Positions 37,405 through 45,727 of a stretch of DNA of 64,000 nucleotides are shown in pieces. The notes under the pieces were generated by a model. It was not told where the DNA came from and did not search any database. It saw only the letters and a program-made list of their open reading frames with translations. A program made the position numbers and the translations under genes. How positions within the stretch are numbered: position 1 is the first letter of the stretch; each line of letters starts with the position of its first letter. The stretch is from Pedobacter duraquae (GTDB lineage Bacteria; Bacteroidota; Bacteroidia; Sphingobacteriales; Sphingobacteriaceae), in contig NZ_SNWM01000004.1 of assembly GCF_004362245.1 (NCBI RefSeq), positions 372,001-436,000 of the forward strand, read 5' to 3'.

Positions 37405-37875
37405 ATGAAGATATTAGCTTTTTTCTACCTAATTCTATTCTCTATAACAACTTATGCCCAGTCAACATGGCTGGAGAAAGAGAAATTCATTAATCAGTTG
37501 AACCGGAACTTTAAAACTAACCTCCTTCCAGATTCGGATGCTTTGTACACCCTTAATATCCAGATTGTGTTAGATAAAAATTCCAGAGCCCTGATAACAT
37601 CCAACAATGCTGAATTATTCGATAAAATTGGTGTGCTTCCATTTCTTCAGCAATATAATTACAAACCGCTAATAGGAGAAGTTCGGCCGCTTAAAGTTAT
37701 GGTTCCCATTGGGATCATTGTCGGGAGCTCAAAATATGGGCCTAAAACCATCGATCTCCATATTGCGGATAAACTGTCTAACCTATTTTATCATGAAAAA
37801 CCGGAAGACGATAACATCAGGATTGTTTATTTGAGCTCAGTGATATTATTCGTCGATAAAAAGGTATATCACTAA
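37405..37875 (+). CDS. Secreted hypothetical protein
   Basis: A 156-residue protein with a Sec signal peptide (ILAFFYLILFSITTYAQ, cleaved after AQ). The mature domain includes FINQLNRNFKTNLLPDS, YTLNIQIVLDKNSRALITSN and RPLKVMVPIGIIVGSSKYG. The strand-turn-strand pattern LNIQIVLDKNSRALI recalls TonB-C-like or energy-transducer-type domains, but the call is weak. Monocistronic. Confidence 0.55.
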   Translation: MKILAFFYLILFSITTYAQSTWLEKEKFINQLNRNFKTNLLPDSDALYTLNIQIVLDKNSRALITSNNAELFDKIGVLPFLQQYNYKPLIGEVRPLKVMVPIGIIVGSSKYGPKTIDLHIADKLSNLFYHEKPEDDNIRIVYLSSVILFVDKKVYH

Positions 37876-38167
37876 TTATACCCAACTCCTTCGGTGTAAT
37901 AAAATATGAAAACATATAGAACTTACAATGTCTTAAACAAACTAACCGGCCCATAAGATACACCCGCAGAATTGAAGGCTAATTTTCTCAGTCAATATAC
38001 CAATGTAGTTTCCCTTCAATTTCAGAACAAAGTCCGATTCCAGCCTTTCCGCTATCATCGCAAGAAATATGATAATCTATAATTAAATTATTGTTTCAAA
38101 CAATTGAAAACTACTAGCAGAGCAAACTAGGCGTTCAGTTTTAAACCCTTCCAGTTACAAAAATCTT

Positions 38168-38545
38168 TTACCAGGTAATGCGCTGCAACTGTGCATCACC
38201 ATCTCCAATACTTATGAGCAAAATACGGTGATGTTGTCTTACTGTTAAATATAATAAACCATAATCTTTAAGAACAGTATCGCCGGGTTGATATAAATCA
38301 TAATATTTATATAGATAGGCACCTGTATCGGTGTATTTCACAAGAAGATTTTGATTTGAGTAGCTGCCAATTAAGGTAACGGTTTTGCCAGTCTTAATTT
38401 TATTTATTACCACGAAATTGATTACCGTGTCGTGATATTTGTATATATTGATAAATTTCCTGTTATCATAGTCATTAAAGCAACCACTGCATATTAATAT
38501 CAGAAAACCACAGAAATTCGTAATTCTATAAAAGTTGCGGAACAT
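38168..38545 (-). CDS. Hypothetical lipoprotein, tandem paralogue
   Basis: A 125-residue lipoprotein with leader FCGFLILICSGC (lipobox ICSGC). The mature protein shows TGKTVTLIGSYSNQNLLVKY, then YYDLYQPGDTVLKDYGLLYL and VRQHHRILLISIGDGD. It aligns with the gene just upstream (38551-38916): YDYLEVGDTIVKDSAAYFLL and VRKPNKSYIFTFGC. The two are a tandem duplication with five bases between them. Both begin with a short conserved-like stretch that ends in a beta domain. Function unknown. Confidence 0.65.
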   Translation of the reverse strand: MFRNFYRITNFCGFLILICSGCFNDYDNRKFINIYKYHDTVINFVVINKIKTGKTVTLIGSYSNQNLLVKYTDTGAYLYKYYDLYQPGDTVLKDYGLLYLTVRQHHRILLISIGDGDAQLQRITW

Positions 38546-38550
38546 GTTAT

Positions 38551-38916
38551 TTACTTTATATACAAAATAGAATCAATAGTCTTAGGGGTATTGCATCCAA
38601 AGGTAAAAATGTAGGATTTATTCGGTTTCCTAACCAAAAGAAAATAAGCCGCGGAATCCTTTACTATAGTGTCTCCTACTTCAAGATAATCATACGCATT
38701 TTGCATATAGCCATTTTGGGATTCATAATTACTTTCTTCGTTGTTTTCAGGATTTACTCCCCATAACGACACCAACCTTCCGCTAAGTTTCTTTTTCTTC
38801 AATATTAAATTATAATGTTGATGATAATCGTATTCTACATCAGATAAGCACCCATATTCGTCACTCACACATCCAAGTAACAGTACTATAATCAACAAAC
38901 CTATCATTTTACCCAT
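38551..38916 (-). CDS. Hypothetical lipoprotein, tandem paralogue
   Basis: A lipoprotein of 121 residues from ATG 38916 (the ATGs at 38934 and 38907 are also in frame). The leader KMIGLLIIVLLLGC ends in lipobox LLLGC. After YHQHYNLILKKKKLSGRLVS it carries the shared motif YLEVGDTIVKDSAAYFLLVR. It is related to the gene at 38168-38545 and precedes it by five bases, so both are probably translated from one mRNA. Confidence 0.65.
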   Translation of the reverse strand: MGKMIGLLIIVLLLGCVSDEYGCLSDVEYDYHQHYNLILKKKKLSGRLVSLWGVNPENNEESNYESQNGYMQNAYDYLEVGDTIVKDSAAYFLLVRKPNKSYIFTFGCNTPKTIDSILYIK

Positions 38917-38934
38917 TTTAACTTCTTTTATCAT

Positions 38935-39249
38935 AATTTAATACCTGGTCCTGATGGAAGCCTACAAATAGCATTAATAATATTAGAAACCCGTTTATTT
39001 TAAGATCACTTAATTTTAAATTGATCTTTATTTTTAATTAGTGCATTTGAGATATTACTAAATTTAGTGAATTTATGATTCCATTATACATCCCCAAGAA
39101 AGGCCTAACGTAATGATAAATTCGTAACACAACTTAGCAGACAAACGCATATTAGGACGATTCTTTTTTGCTTGATTGATGTCATTGCATTTAATTTATA
39201 TGCCTTAATACAATCTATCACTGAAGCTACCAGTCGCGCCTTGAGCTAG
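38935..39249. other. AT-rich gap with one hairpin
   Basis: No gene is visible. AAGATCA (39002-39008) and TGATCTT (39022-39028) form a 7-bp stem with an AT-rich loop, followed on the plus strand by TATTTTT. It is terminator-like but no plus-strand gene lies directly upstream. Confidence 0.35.
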
Positions 39250-40044
39250 CTAAATCTGTGAATACTTTGTGGGCTGCAGAAATATTTTAGTGATCTTGGA
39301 CACCAGCTTTGAGTCTGCATATTCTGGAATTGAGCTGATTTTCTTCCACTCTGCATCAGCTCCAAAAGTTTTCCAATGCTGGTCATGTGCGGCCATATCG
39401 TCAAAAGTAACCATGTAAATCAAGTTCGGACGGGCCTCCCCTATGATTGTTTCTGCAAAGAAAACTGGCTTAAAATCGAGGCGTCTAAAAATGTCGATTT
39501 CTCCGGCATCATTAAACATTTCCCTTTTCTTCGCTCCCGCCGCCTCACTGGCGTGCTCATACCTGCGCAGCTCGAAAATACGGTTCCCCTTAGCCGGTAA
39601 TTCAATTCCGGGCATCCCTGTAAAAGCTTTCAGTAAAGAACTTTCTATACGTTGATATGCAGGCTTAGATGCTGGTGCCGACAAATAATCGGCCCCTGCC
39701 GCTCCATAAGCCTTATCCTGATTAAGCTTTGTATTGATCGTTTCAAACTGTTGCAACGATTGATAAGGGATGAGCGCAACCAACGTAGATTGTCCAGAAG
39801 GCTGAAGTTCAGTAAACACACCAACGTTTTTTATGCCTTGTCTATTTAAAGCAGGAATCGCCGCTTTCTCAAAATAATCTTCCACCAGGCGCTGCTGGTC
39901 AGCATTTGTGAGGGAATACCTTCTCAATTCATAATACATCTGCATTTTATTTTTGGATTTAGGTTCGGCAAATACTGTGCTTGGCAGTAGCGCCGCAGCA
40001 GCACCGCTTAGTATTGCTGTCTTCAAGAAGGCGCGTCTTTTCAT
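39250..40044 (-). CDS. Exported NIPSNAP family protein
   Basis: A 264-residue protein with a twin-arginine-type leader (KRRAFLKTAILSGAAAALLP, cleavage after FAE or SVFA). Two NIPSNAP-type alpha/beta barrel domains follow: YYELRRYSLTNADQQRLVED in the first and IFELRRYEHASEAAGAKKRE in the second, each with the ELRRY strand typical of the family. Bacterial NIPSNAP proteins have no settled function. It is read away from the AraC gene at 40365, so the two may share a regulatory region. Confidence 0.85.
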   Translation of the reverse strand: MKRRAFLKTAILSGAAAALLPSTVFAEPKSKNKMQMYYELRRYSLTNADQQRLVEDYFEKAAIPALNRQGIKNVGVFTELQPSGQSTLVALIPYQSLQQFETINTKLNQDKAYGAAGADYLSAPASKPAYQRIESSLLKAFTGMPGIELPAKGNRIFELRRYEHASEAAGAKKREMFNDAGEIDIFRRLDFKPVFFAETIIGEARPNLIYMVTFDDMAAHDQHWKTFGADAEWKKISSIPEYADSKLVSKITKIFLQPTKYSQI

Positions 40045-40302
40045 ATAGAGAGCAAGCTAATAAACGTTAGCCACTTTCACAACCGAAGGTTAACAATGCG
40101 TACAGGAAACTATAGCAAAGCTCTTAACTATAAATTTCAGGACAGCCAGTGAATTATGATACGCATTATGAACTATTGCATAAAAATAAGGCATATCAGA
40201 AAGTTCAAAGTCAAACGCTATCACAAAAGCCATAATAAGGAAGTTTAGCAGGCAGGTTGTTTTCATTGTCTTTAATTAGCTTTTAGTCTTGGATTTGTTA
40301 AA

Positions 40303-40316
40303 TTTGACAAGTCAAA
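40303..40316. promoter_or_regulatory. Small inverted repeat upstream of an AraC gene
   Basis: TTTGAC and GTCAAA face each other across AA, 48 bases before the AraC start at 40365 and inside the divergent spacer with the NIPSNAP gene (start 40044). It may be an operator. The rest of the 321-base spacer shows nothing else. Confidence 0.35.
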
Positions 40317-40364
40317 CATAGCGCAGTAGCGAATCCCGGTATTGCAAGAAAACGAACAGCACTG

Positions 40365-41225
40365 ATGAACCAAACGGATATCAACGAAGCGTTATTTTCG
40401 GTGGAAGCACCTTTAGACGAAGTAATAAACAGCTTCTACCACACCTCCGTCGCTAAAGATGGGCAACCAATCACCAGACATGTGTGCCCAAATCTTGAAA
40501 TGATGTTGATCTTTAATTTCGGGGTACCCGTACGGATTTCATTTCACAATAGTGCCCTGGATACGCAGGTAATCAGCCGGACCGCCGTAATTGGCCCACT
40601 CAGGCAGATGCTAAACTACGAGCTGCCGCCCGGTGCGGATGCGCTGATCGTTAATTTTAAGTTCAACGGTTTTCAGCGTCTTTTTGATATGCCATTAACG
40701 GGGCTCACTGAAGGAAACCAGAAAGATGCCGAGCTGGTAACAGATGACATCCGTTTTTATGGCCTTTGGACAGCCTTAGCAGCACTGCCTGCAACAGCAC
40801 AAAAGGTAAGCTTCCTAAAGGAATCAGCTACAGATTTACTAAGAGAAAATGATCGCGTGCTGCAAACCGTCATCGGCGATCTGGCAAAGTTTTTTAACCC
40901 CCTTGTTGATCCTGTAAAGGCCATAGCGGCAGATACTCATCTTTCGGAGCGCAGTATTCAGCTGAAGTTTCAAAAGCATACCGGCTATTCCGTTAAAGAG
41001 CTGCTCCGCTTTTTGCGTTTTAAAGAAGTTATTGCTTACATCCTTTCCCGTAGCAATCAGAAAATAGACATGTTTGAATTAATCGCCAGGTATGATTATC
41101 ATGATCAGAGCCACCTGATTAAGGACTTTCAATATTTCTTGGGCCTGGCACCTCAGCAGTTCATTAAAAACTTAAATAACGGAAGTTTCTGTGTAGTTAA
41201 CGATAGCTACCCTTCTCAACCGTAA
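40365..41225 (+). CDS. AraC family transcriptional regulator
   Basis: A 286-residue regulator. The N-terminal part (HTSVAKDGQPITRHVCPNLE, PPGADALIVNFKFNGFQRLF) resembles the DUF6597-type effector domain used by Bacteroidota AraC proteins. The C-terminal AraC domain shows IAADTHLSERSIQLKFQKHT and MFELIARYDYHDQSHLIKDF. It lies 99 bases before a zinc-type MDR dehydrogenase on the same strand and opposite the NIPSNAP gene, so both are candidate targets. Confidence 0.9.
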   Translation: MNQTDINEALFSVEAPLDEVINSFYHTSVAKDGQPITRHVCPNLEMMLIFNFGVPVRISFHNSALDTQVISRTAVIGPLRQMLNYELPPGADALIVNFKFNGFQRLFDMPLTGLTEGNQKDAELVTDDIRFYGLWTALAALPATAQKVSFLKESATDLLRENDRVLQTVIGDLAKFFNPLVDPVKAIAADTHLSERSIQLKFQKHTGYSVKELLRFLRFKEVIAYILSRSNQKIDMFELIARYDYHDQSHLIKDFQYFLGLAPQQFIKNLNNGSFCVVNDSYPSQP

Positions 41226-41324
41226 GCGAAACAGCTATGAAGCTGCCATTTCGTTTTCTTACAATACCACCGGGATTGGTCCCTATACATTTGTACTGTT
41301 CATTTAAACTAAACAGCAACAAAG

Positions 41325-42386
41325 ATGGAATCAGTTATAGAAAACACTACACAAGCAAATCAAACCAGTTTTAATACCACAGAAGTAATCATGCCTGGAA
41401 TCGTCGAGGCAGAAGGATTAGTAGTTGAAACGCGTACATTAAATAGCCCTGCCGCCGGACAGGTATGTGTCAAAATGGAAGCCAGCGGCATATCTTTCGC
41501 CGAGCAGTCTATGCGACGCGGCAAGTACTACGAGCAGCCAAAGTTCCCTTTCGTTCCAGGATACGACTTAGTCGGCACCGTAATCGCAATCGGGCCCGGT
41601 GTTGATATGTCCCTGCTTGGCAAACGTGTTGCCGCCTTAACAAAAACTGGTGGCTGGGCAAGCCATGTGTTACTTTCTGCCAGCGAATTGTTACCTGTTC
41701 CTGAAACGATGGATCCGGCAGAAGCTGAAACGTTGATCGTAAGTGGCATAACCGCCTGGCAGATGCTGCATGTAAGAGCGCGTATTCAGTCGGGACAAAC
41801 TATCCTTGTTCACGGTGCTAATGGTGGCGTAGGAACAATCCTCACACAATTGGCTATCAATGCTGGAGTTCGCGTAATTGGAACTGCCTCAGCCCGACAT
41901 CATCAAGCATTGCGTGCACAGGGTGTGGAGCCGATAGATTACAATGACAGCAATTTATCAGAGACAGTGCTTAAACTTGCCCCGGGTGGCGTGGATGCCG
42001 TTTTTGACCATTTAGGTGGAACGAGCTTTGCCAGATCATTCCGTATGCTTGCCAAAGGCGGCGTACTTATTTGTTATGCCATTGCTTCAGGCTTAAATAG
42101 TAACGGCAACATCTTGCTCCCATTTATCAAAGCATTGGTGCAGATAGCCTGGTGGAACATCATGCCCAATGGCCGAAGCGCTCATTTTTACAATATCTGG
42201 GAAGGTAAAGGGAGTGAGAAGTTTCAACTACAGTTGAAGGAAAGTTTTACTGAACTAACCAGTTTAATTGAACGCGGAGTACTTAAGCCGCAAATTGCTG
42301 CCCGTTTTCCGTTGACTGACATTGTAGCTGCCATGAAACTGGCTGAATCAAGGACCGCTTATGGAAAGGTTGTGCTTGTACCTTAG
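41325..42386 (+). CDS. Zinc-binding-family MDR dehydrogenase / quinone reductase
   Basis: A 353-residue MDR protein. The GroES half has ASGISFAEQSMRRGKYYEQP, KFPFVPGYDLVGTVIAIGPG. The Rossmann loop is HGANGGVGTILTQLAI and the C-terminal half ends LTDIVAAMKLAESRTAYGK. The structural and catalytic zinc cysteines are not apparent, so a quinone-reductase-like activity is more likely than a classical alcohol dehydrogenase. It follows an AraC gene, repeating the regulator/oxidoreductase layout seen at 0.9-4.1 kb and 7.3-9.4 kb. Its stop overlaps the end of a minus-strand relic. Confidence 0.92.
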   Translation: MESVIENTTQANQTSFNTTEVIMPGIVEAEGLVVETRTLNSPAAGQVCVKMEASGISFAEQSMRRGKYYEQPKFPFVPGYDLVGTVIAIGPGVDMSLLGKRVAALTKTGGWASHVLLSASELLPVPETMDPAEAETLIVSGITAWQMLHVRARIQSGQTILVHGANGGVGTILTQLAINAGVRVIGTASARHHQALRAQGVEPIDYNDSNLSETVLKLAPGGVDAVFDHLGGTSFARSFRMLAKGGVLICYAIASGLNSNGNILLPFIKALVQIAWWNIMPNGRSAHFYNIWEGKGSEKFQLQLKESFTELTSLIERGVLKPQIAARFPLTDIVAAMKLAESRTAYGKVVLVP

Positions 42387-42622
42387 GTATTGAATTCCAA
42401 ATCAGGTGTACTGTTGCTCAAGCCCTGGATGGCAAATAGCTGCCATTTTCCTGAAAGTCGAGTGGCTTCATGGTAGCCTTGTACCTTTCGTTGGCATCTG
42501 CAATCCATGATGGACAACTGCAGTTTCGGAAAAACAATTTGCGTAAGCAACACTTATGTTGTTCCTTGTTTACATCCTATCATAATAGAGAGAAGAAATA
42601 AAGCGGTGATTGCTACTTTCAT
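42383..42622 (-). pseudogene. Lipoprotein remnant with internal stop (META-like)
   Basis: A minus-strand frame of 80 codons begins with a perfect lipoprotein leader (KVAITALFLLSIMIGCKQG, lipobox IMIGC), stops at TAA 42554-42556, and continues in the same frame as FPKLQLSIMDCRCQRKVQGY, then RLSGKWQLFAIQGLSNSTP and DLEFNT before a stop. LSGKWQLFAIQG followed by PDLEF recalls the start of a META/HslJ domain. The gene is broken both by the internal stop and by loss of its 3' end at the dehydrogenase gene. Confidence 0.55.
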
Positions 42623-42682
42623 ATTATTATCTTTCCAATAGTTCCATAATCTGATCAGAACTTTGAGATTTAATTCGTAAAA

Positions 42683-43279
42683 CTACTTTACCAATGATGA
42701 AATGGTTTCGGTATTAAAATCCTCAAACTTTATCTTCCCAAAATCTTTAATCGAAAACAGTTGGGTCTTGGTAACTATCTTGTTTTTCCCGGGAAAGGAG
42801 GTTTCAATCCCATATTTGCTGAGCAATAGCTGTTTGCTGCCTTTTTCAAACTTAAACGTGATATAAGTTTTCCTTTTATTGCTGCCATTTCCTTCAGTCT
42901 GTTCTAATGTAAAATATTCGTTTTTGGTAACCAAATTATTTTCTAAAACCGAATTATCAGGAATGTAAGAATAAAGGATGTTGCTGTTCGACAATTTGAT
43001 ATAATCGTTGTTTTGACTCAATAATAAGATCACTGGAGTATCTAGAGATTCCAGCTCTTTATCAATATTCTTGGGTTTATATACTAGAATCACATCCTTC
43101 TTTTGATCATTATTCAAATCACAGCTTTCCTCTTTTTCCAGGATGTAGTCTAACTGCATCGATTTTTTGGTTCTTTCTGTTAATTTTTTTAGCTTCAAAT
43201 CCGTGCTTTGACCCGAACAAATGGTGCTAAAAAACAAAAAAGTAATTCCGTAAAGACTTGAGATATTTAAAAATTTCAT
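42683..43279 (-). CDS. Secreted hypothetical protein, paralogue of 29058-30062
   Basis: A 198-residue protein from ATG 43279 (a GTG two codons upstream is in frame). The signal peptide is LNISSLYGITFLFFSTICSG. It contains CDLNNDQKKDVILVYKPKN, an FG-GAP-like segment, then YFTLEQTEGNGSNKRKTYIT and a C-terminus IKDFGKIKFEDFNTETI. The whole protein aligns with the second half of the lipoprotein at 29058-30062, which has an additional N-terminal domain. Function unknown. Confidence 0.7.
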   Translation of the reverse strand: MKFLNISSLYGITFLFFSTICSGQSTDLKLKKLTERTKKSMQLDYILEKEESCDLNNDQKKDVILVYKPKNIDKELESLDTPVILLLSQNNDYIKLSNSNILYSYIPDNSVLENNLVTKNEYFTLEQTEGNGSNKRKTYITFKFEKGSKQLLLSKYGIETSFPGKNKIVTKTQLFSIKDFGKIKFEDFNTETISSLVK

Positions 43280-43519
43280 TTTCACTTGATATTAAATAAC
43301 TTGTTTGAGTCAATACTATAAGAAGCGTTGCTTATTAAGTCTCCGCTTCAATGCTAAACTGCCTGCAAAATAATTGACCATGATCATTCCTATAACAAAT
43401 ATTTTGCCCAGTTAAATGTGGAAAGTCAATTTCAGAATAAATATTCACGCCTTTTTATGACATTTTCATTTTCAAAACCATCTCGAAGGATAGTTGTTGC
43501 AATCAAATAAAAACAAACT

Positions 43520-44011
43520 ATGAAGTCCATCTGTCTAATCCTATTACTAGTTATCTGTTCATTTACGATTAATGCACAAAGTGCTGACACTGCGCGCTAC
43601 TTAAAAACCCCTACCGGATACCTGATTGTACTGCGTCAGGGTGACGATGTTTTTAAGGAAATAGAAAAATTTGCCGTCGCAGAAAAGATTCCTTCGGCCA
43701 ATTTTACCGGAATGGGTTTTGTGAACGCATGCTTCGGCTTTTTCGACTTTAAAACAAAACAATATAAGCCTAAAGATTTTAAAGAAGTAGAAATGGCCAG
43801 CATGACGGGCTCAATAGCCTGGCAAAAAGAGCTTCCCTCATTACATGTCCATGGCGTGGTTACAGACGCCAATTTTAAAGCATGGGGTGGTCATCTGCTT
43901 TCAGCCACAGTTAGCACCGGCTCACTCGAAATCACTGTGATTGTTCATGAAAAAAAACTCGAACGAAAAATGGAAGAACCCTTAGGTGCTAATGTCCTGC
44001 AGTTGCAATAA
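43520..44011 (+). CDS. Secreted PPC (DUF296) domain protein
   Basis: A 163-residue protein with a Sec signal peptide (LILLLVICSFTINAQ). The mature part is a complete PPC/DUF296 domain: YLIVLRQGDDVFKEIEKFAV, SANFTGMGFVNACFGFFDF, LPSLHVHGVVTDANFKAWGG HL region with the conserved metal-binding HVH...H set, and STGSLEITVIVHE. PPC domains are best known as DNA-binding modules of plant AHL proteins, but bacterial ones are trimeric metal-binding proteins of unknown function. A secreted form cannot bind chromosomal DNA, so its role must lie in the periplasm or outside. Confidence 0.85.
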   Translation: MKSICLILLLVICSFTINAQSADTARYLKTPTGYLIVLRQGDDVFKEIEKFAVAEKIPSANFTGMGFVNACFGFFDFKTKQYKPKDFKEVEMASMTGSIAWQKELPSLHVHGVVTDANFKAWGGHLLSATVSTGSLEITVIVHEKKLERKMEEPLGANVLQLQ

Positions 44012-44071
44012 CAAATAGTCTATAATCAGTATCACCAATTCAATTAACAAATCTTTACCACCCAAGCAACA

Positions 44072-44394
44072 TTAAATCAATCCCCTCGGCTTTTCGAATA
44101 AAATTTCGATAGCAATATGCATTGCCCAAGCTTTAAACTCAGGTCCATTAGTGTCGGGTACTGCGATGTTTCCCTGGCCCCATTTAGGTAATCACGCCCT
44201 CCATTTTCAATAACTCCCGTTTTCTTATCTTTCGGATTGTAACCTCATATGGTGGTTGATTTAAAATATTCAGATCCGTCCTTGTTTTCAGCATTTTCAT
44301 GGTCTACAGACACATATCGCTCCAGAAAAAGCGCCACCAAAATGCATAAACCGATAACCAAATAGAACTGAACATTGAACCAAAAACATTCCAT
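44072..44394 (-). pseudogene. Decayed minus-strand reading frames
   Basis: One frame (ATG 44394) encodes a small membrane segment (FYLVIGLCILVALFLERYVS) and ends DGSEYFKSTTI at a TGA. The same frame continues after the stop as GYNPKDKKTGVIENGGRDYL. One base out of frame the text resumes as GQGNIAVPDTNGPEFKAWAM and HIAIEILFEKPRGLI to a TAA at 44072-44074. This pattern of protein-like text across a stop and a frameshift indicates a dead gene. Family unknown. Confidence 0.4.
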
Positions 44395-44638
44395 TCTAAA
44401 CCTATAGACGCAATAATAGGAAAAACAGCATACGAAACTATTTCGCGAAAAGCCGCTGTCAAGCGATTTCAGGAAAATAATATTGCAAGTCAAGTGATTT
44501 TAGGAAATTAAAAAACCTTTGACAAGTAAAAACAGTAAAATAAGAAAATAACACGGTAAATACGCCAAGTAAAACCAGTATAAGACTATAGGACACAGTA
44601 TGAGAACGCTTATAAAACGTTATCGACAAATCATAGGC
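44395..44638. other. Spacer without gene
   Basis: AT-rich sequence between decayed frames and the GC-rich repeat array. No gene, repeat or RNA was recognised. Confidence 0.4.
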
Positions 44639-44727
44639 AAACGGGGCCCAAACGGGGGGTTGACGCGCCCTTGACGCGGCCTTAACCCGGCTAAGGGCGC
44701 GTTAAGGGCTTGTTGACGCCGTGTCGA
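44639..44727 (+). repeat. GC-rich array of eight units with 10-11 base period
   Basis: Consecutive units start at 44639, 44650, 44660, 44671, 44682, 44692, 44702 and 44713: AAACGGGGCCC, AAACGGGGGG, TTGACGCGCCC, TTGACGCGGCC, TTAACCCGGC, TAAGGGCGCG, TTAAGGGCTTG, TTGACGCCGTG. Each is a short A/T-rich start followed by a GC-rich end. The spacing follows the DNA helical repeat. The array sits 107 bases before the DUF6266 start in otherwise AT-rich DNA. Confidence 0.7.
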
Positions 44728-44833
44728 CTAAGCTTATTAGGATTGTCATCCAACAGTAAGGTTATAGCAATCTCCTTGCTATCTTCGAATTCAGTACTTA
44801 ACTTTCTCATAATCAGAATCTAAACGTATCATC

Positions 44834-45469
44834 ATGGGAATTGCAAAACAAGGTATTTATGGCCCTATGCGGGGTAAAGTTGGCCAGGTAATTTGGTATG
44901 AATTGAATGGTCAGGGAGTTGCCAGAGGTGTTGGATATAGGACGGCCCCGCGCACACCAGGAGAAATCCAATCTTCTAAGACACATAATGTGTTAACATC
45001 CCTTTTTAAAGTGACCCAACCTTTTATTAAAAAAGGTTTTAGCGGCTTAGCTGAGGGAACTGTCCGCAACTATCATAACCTGGCTATGTCGCACAACCGG
45101 TTACATGCCATTCAGATGAGTGACCAACAAAAACCAGAATTGCTGTTCGATAAGCTTTTGCTTTCAAATGGACCATTGCTCATTCCCCAAGAACCGAATC
45201 TCGAACAGGTAGAATTTGGCCTTAAATTTTCCTGGGATTATGCCGAAGAAGATCATCCTTTCCGGTATGATCGAGTAATGATGTTAGCTTATTTTCCTAA
45301 TTCAAACCAGGCTGTTTTTGAAACAAGTGGAGCTAAAAGAAATCAGCTTTCAGAGGTACTTCTAATCAATTCCAGCCTACGCACGGAGACGATGCATGTA
45401 TATATTGCTTTTGGATCAAGTGAAAATTCCTCAACATCCGATACTATCTATCTCGGACAAATAAATTAG
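44834..45469 (+). CDS. DUF6266 family protein
   Basis: A 211-residue protein beginning MGIAKQGIYGPMRGKVGQVI, then WYELNGQGVARGVGYRTAP, the characteristic opening of DUF6266 proteins (GkvGnvvwy.w.Gk.v.R). The middle carries the helix SSKTHNVLTSLFKVTQPFIK and NYHNLAMSHNR. The C-terminal half is a beta-rich domain (YDRVMMLAYFPNSNQAVFET, METMHVYIAFGSSEN-like). The family is multi-copy in Bacteroidota genomes and has no known function. It lies downstream of a GC-rich phased repeat array and no other gene shares its transcript. Confidence 0.82.
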   Translation: MGIAKQGIYGPMRGKVGQVIWYELNGQGVARGVGYRTAPRTPGEIQSSKTHNVLTSLFKVTQPFIKKGFSGLAEGTVRNYHNLAMSHNRLHAIQMSDQQKPELLFDKLLLSNGPLLIPQEPNLEQVEFGLKFSWDYAEEDHPFRYDRVMMLAYFPNSNQAVFETSGAKRNQLSEVLLINSSLRTETMHVYIAFGSSENSSTSDTIYLGQIN

Positions 45470-45500
45470 AAAAAACGCTGTAAATTAAATCGATATCGAA

Positions 45501-45596
45501 ATGTCCTGTATTGAAATTGCACAAGCTGTGGGCGCAAATGAAAAGATGATGAAATATATCTGCCTCAATGCGGAAAATGAACAGAACATTTACTAA
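45501..45596 (+). pseudogene. Short coding relic after the DUF6266 gene
   Basis: ATG 45501 to TAA 45594-45596 encodes 31 residues (CIEIAQAVGANEKMMKYICL, then NAENEQNIY). The helical, slightly DNA-binding-like text suggests the start of a truncated gene. Family unknown. Confidence 0.3.
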
Positions 45597-45727
45597 GGCT
45601 GTCACTTGCCGATCTTATACCAGATGAATTCAAACCGTCAACATTGCGGCAAAAAAGACTTTCGGATTGTTCTTATAAACGGTGGTGCGGAAAATAAGGT
45701 AGTTAATAATCCTTGCTAAGATTGAAT

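Noticed and set aside
44639..44727. CRISPR array
   Set aside because: Units are only 10-11 bases, directly adjacent without spacers, and no cas genes are present.
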